Shown in pieces: positions 14,531-15,847 of a stretch of DNA of 15,847 bases; position 1 is the stretch's first letter; the number at the start of each line of letters is the position of its first letter. Origin of the DNA: A07HB70 sp964512675 (lineage in GTDB: Archaea; Halobacteriota; Halobacteria; Halobacteriales; Haloferacaceae). The notes under the pieces were generated by a model. That model was not told where the DNA came from. It worked only from the letters and a program-made list of their open reading frames with translations, and did not search any database. A program made the translations under genes and the position numbers. The stretch covers positions 1 to 15,847 of the forward strand of contig CAZEJR010000032.1 of assembly GCA_964512675.1 (NCBI GenBank). The letters run 5' to 3'.

Positions 14531-15622
14531 ATGCGACGGCGCGACTACCTGACGGCGCTCGGCGTCGTCGCGGGCGGAACCGTCGCCGGTTGTACCGGCG
14601 GCACCACCGGCGACAGCGAGACCACCGAGGAGCACAACGAGGACGACCACGAGGAGGAGACGACGGACGCGCCAGAGGGCGTGTACGTCCCCGACCACGC
14701 GACCGCGATGACGATGGAGGGGATGGCCGGTGACGGGGACTACCAGTTCTCGGCGATGATCAGTTCCCCCGAGGTGTTCTACTTCGTGGACGGAACCGAA
14801 GTGACGCCGTCGGAGTTGCTCGACGAGCACAACGTGCACATGATGGCGTCGGTGTGGGACCCCGAGACCGAGACGGCGCTGCCGGAAACGGGCCTGTCCG
14901 TCGAGGTGCTCGACGGAGCGGGTGAGACGGTCACACAGGAGGCTATCTACCCGATGCTCTCACAGCGGATGGGCTTTCACTTCGGGACGAACCTGGCGCT
15001 GCCGGGGGGCGGCGAGTACACCGTACGGGTGAGCGTCGGCGGCATGGAGATCGACCGGACCCGGGGGTTCGACGGCCGGTTCGGTGAGCCCGCGGAGGTC
15101 GACATCCCGATGTCGTTCGGTGAGTCGAAGCGCGAGCAGTTCACCGAGAACGATCCGACGAACGCCGGCGAACCCGGCGCACTGTCGCCCATGGAGATGG
15201 GGATGCGCCCGACTGGGTCGCTCCCGGTAGCTCAGGAGATGCCGGGGACGGTGCTCGGCGAGGCGAGCACGGACGACGCCCAGATCGTCGCCGGCGTCGT
15301 GACCGGAACCCCCCTCGGCGGCGATCAACCGTATCTGTACGCGTCGCCGCGGACGCCGTACAACCGGTTCCCGCTACCGAGTATGGCCGTCGAGACGAAT
15401 GTCCAGGGCGTCGAGAGCGGAGAGAACCGGCAATTGACACGTCGCCTTGACCCGGAAGCCGGCTATCACTACGGTGTCCCCGTTCCGGAGGCGACCGCCC
15501 AAGCACTCACAGCTGGTGAGGCGACCCTCGAGGTGACTCCCTCGCTCCCGCCGCAGGTGACTCGCCACGCCGGCTACCAGACCGCCTTCCTCGACATGGA
15601 GCCCGTAACTATCGACCGCTGA
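14531..15622 (+). CDS. Tat lipoprotein with P19/Tp34-like iron-binding domain (DUF7350-like)
   Basis: The ATG at 14531, one base after the previous stop, gives 363 residues starting MRRRDYLTALGVVAGGTVAG with lipobox Cys21. This implies Tat export and lipid anchoring. A Glu/Thr/His-rich linker covers 25-48. Residues 55-190 resemble the P19/Tp34 family of periplasmic Fe2+/Cu-binding proteins: EGMAGDGDYQF, DEHNVHMMASVWD (98-110), YPMLSQRMGFHFGTNLALPG (140-159) and GEYTVRVSVGG. Candidate metal ligands are Met62, Met65, His100, His103, Met104 and His150. Residues 235-360 form a second domain of unknown role. P19-type proteins act with FTR1 permeases, and none is seen here. The product probably captures or delivers iron at the cell surface. 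Confidence 0.8.
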   Translation: MRRRDYLTALGVVAGGTVAGCTGGTTGDSETTEEHNEDDHEEETTDAPEGVYVPDHATAMTMEGMAGDGDYQFSAMISSPEVFYFVDGTEVTPSELLDEHNVHMMASVWDPETETALPETGLSVEVLDGAGETVTQEAIYPMLSQRMGFHFGTNLALPGGGEYTVRVSVGGMEIDRTRGFDGRFGEPAEVDIPMSFGESKREQFTENDPTNAGEPGALSPMEMGMRPTGSLPVAQEMPGTVLGEASTDDAQIVAGVVTGTPLGGDQPYLYASPRTPYNRFPLPSMAVETNVQGVESGENRQLTRRLDPEAGYHYGVPVPEATAQALTAGEATLEVTPSLPPQVTRHAGYQTAFLDMEPVTIDR

Positions 15623-15747
15623 ACGCCGCCGAACTGGATTTCGGCGTCGCCCCGAACGCGGTTACTATCACCGCACCCTCGTGTGGTCACGTTCTCTGCG
15701 ACCGTCCGGGGCGTGTCCCGGCCACTCCGGACATGGGGCGTCCCGGC
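15623..15747. other. Intergenic stretch after the lipoprotein operon
   Basis: No gene, RNA or clear terminator hairpin is visible. It contains the tail of a 33-codon minus-strand frame that starts at 15788. Confidence 0.3.
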
Positions 15748-15788
15748 CAGTCGTAGTCGAACCCGACCGGGACGATGTGGGTCTGCAT
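15687..15788 (-). pseudogene. Truncated second copy of the HFX_2341-type regulator start
   Basis: From ATG 15788 the minus strand reads MQTHIVPVGFDYD, identical over 13 residues to the regulator at 12782, with only two differences in 39 bases, both silent. It then diverges (WPGRPMSGVAGT...) and reaches TGA at 15687-15689 after 33 codons. On the minus strand CGTTTTTGTG at about 15811-15819 sits 27 bases upstream, so a plausible promoter survives. The full-length neighbour is 303 residues, so this is a 5' remnant rather than an intact gene. It lies in the same orientation as the intact copy and on the far side of the lipoprotein operon. Confidence 0.75.
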
Positions 15789-15847
15789 GTTCGAGGTAAG
15801 TACAGGTCGCACAAAAACGGTTGTCTCGTAGCCGGCGAGCGACGCCG

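Overview
The window is chromosomal DNA from a halophilic archaeon (class Halobacteria). It is very GC-rich, its proteins are rich in Asp and Glu, and genes often start at GTG without a Shine-Dalgarno site. An AT-rich box-A-like element sits about 27 bases before most starts, as expected for leaderless haloarchaeal transcripts. The gene content agrees: an archaeal Adk/DUF106/Cmk/Cbf5 cluster, archaeal-type homoserine kinase, and Tat lipoproteins. The genus cannot be named from the sequence alone.

Layout. Bases 1-3553 are read on the minus strand: adk, a DUF106 (Oxa1/EMC3-like) membrane protein, cytidylate kinase, the tRNA/rRNA pseudouridine synthase Cbf5/TruB, tRNA-Pro(GGG), and the N-terminal half of a lipoprotein that runs off the left edge. 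Bases 3674-6356 are read on the plus strand: an unrecognised acidic protein, an epoxide-hydrolase-like alpha/beta hydrolase and an MFS transporter. The MFS gene converges on a type-1 IPP isomerase homologue (minus), which is divergent from carA (plus). A 64-residue membrane protein lies between carA and thrB. Bases 9243-9999 hold two decayed genes, a DUF393 gene (minus) and an unrecognised gene (plus), both with frameshifts. A DUF1405 membrane protein and an enolase-superfamily protein follow.

The right end (11871-15847) looks like an accessory module. An HFX_2341/DUF6293-type regulator (CARF-like sensor plus winged helix) is read leftward. About 460 bases of apparently non-coding DNA separate it from a tight two-gene operon read rightward. 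That operon encodes a Tat lipoprotein of the Dyp-peroxidase superfamily (DUF7405-like) and a Tat lipoprotein with a P19/Tp34-like iron-binding domain (DUF7350-like). The pair resembles the periplasmic parts of bacterial EfeB/EfeO or P19 iron uptake, but no FTR1 permease is visible. Beyond the operon, the first 13 codons of a second regulator copy reappear in the same orientation with a plausible promoter and then stop matching, so the module is bracketed by two copies of the regulator's 5' end.

The left and centre are ordinary housekeeping genes (nucleotide kinases, RNA modification, pyrimidine/arginine and threonine synthesis, isoprenoids). The points most worth following are the iron/Dyp lipoprotein module with its bracketing regulator copies, the Dyp-like protein lacking the usual distal Asp, the IPP isomerase homologue lacking the catalytic Cys, and the pseudogene patch.
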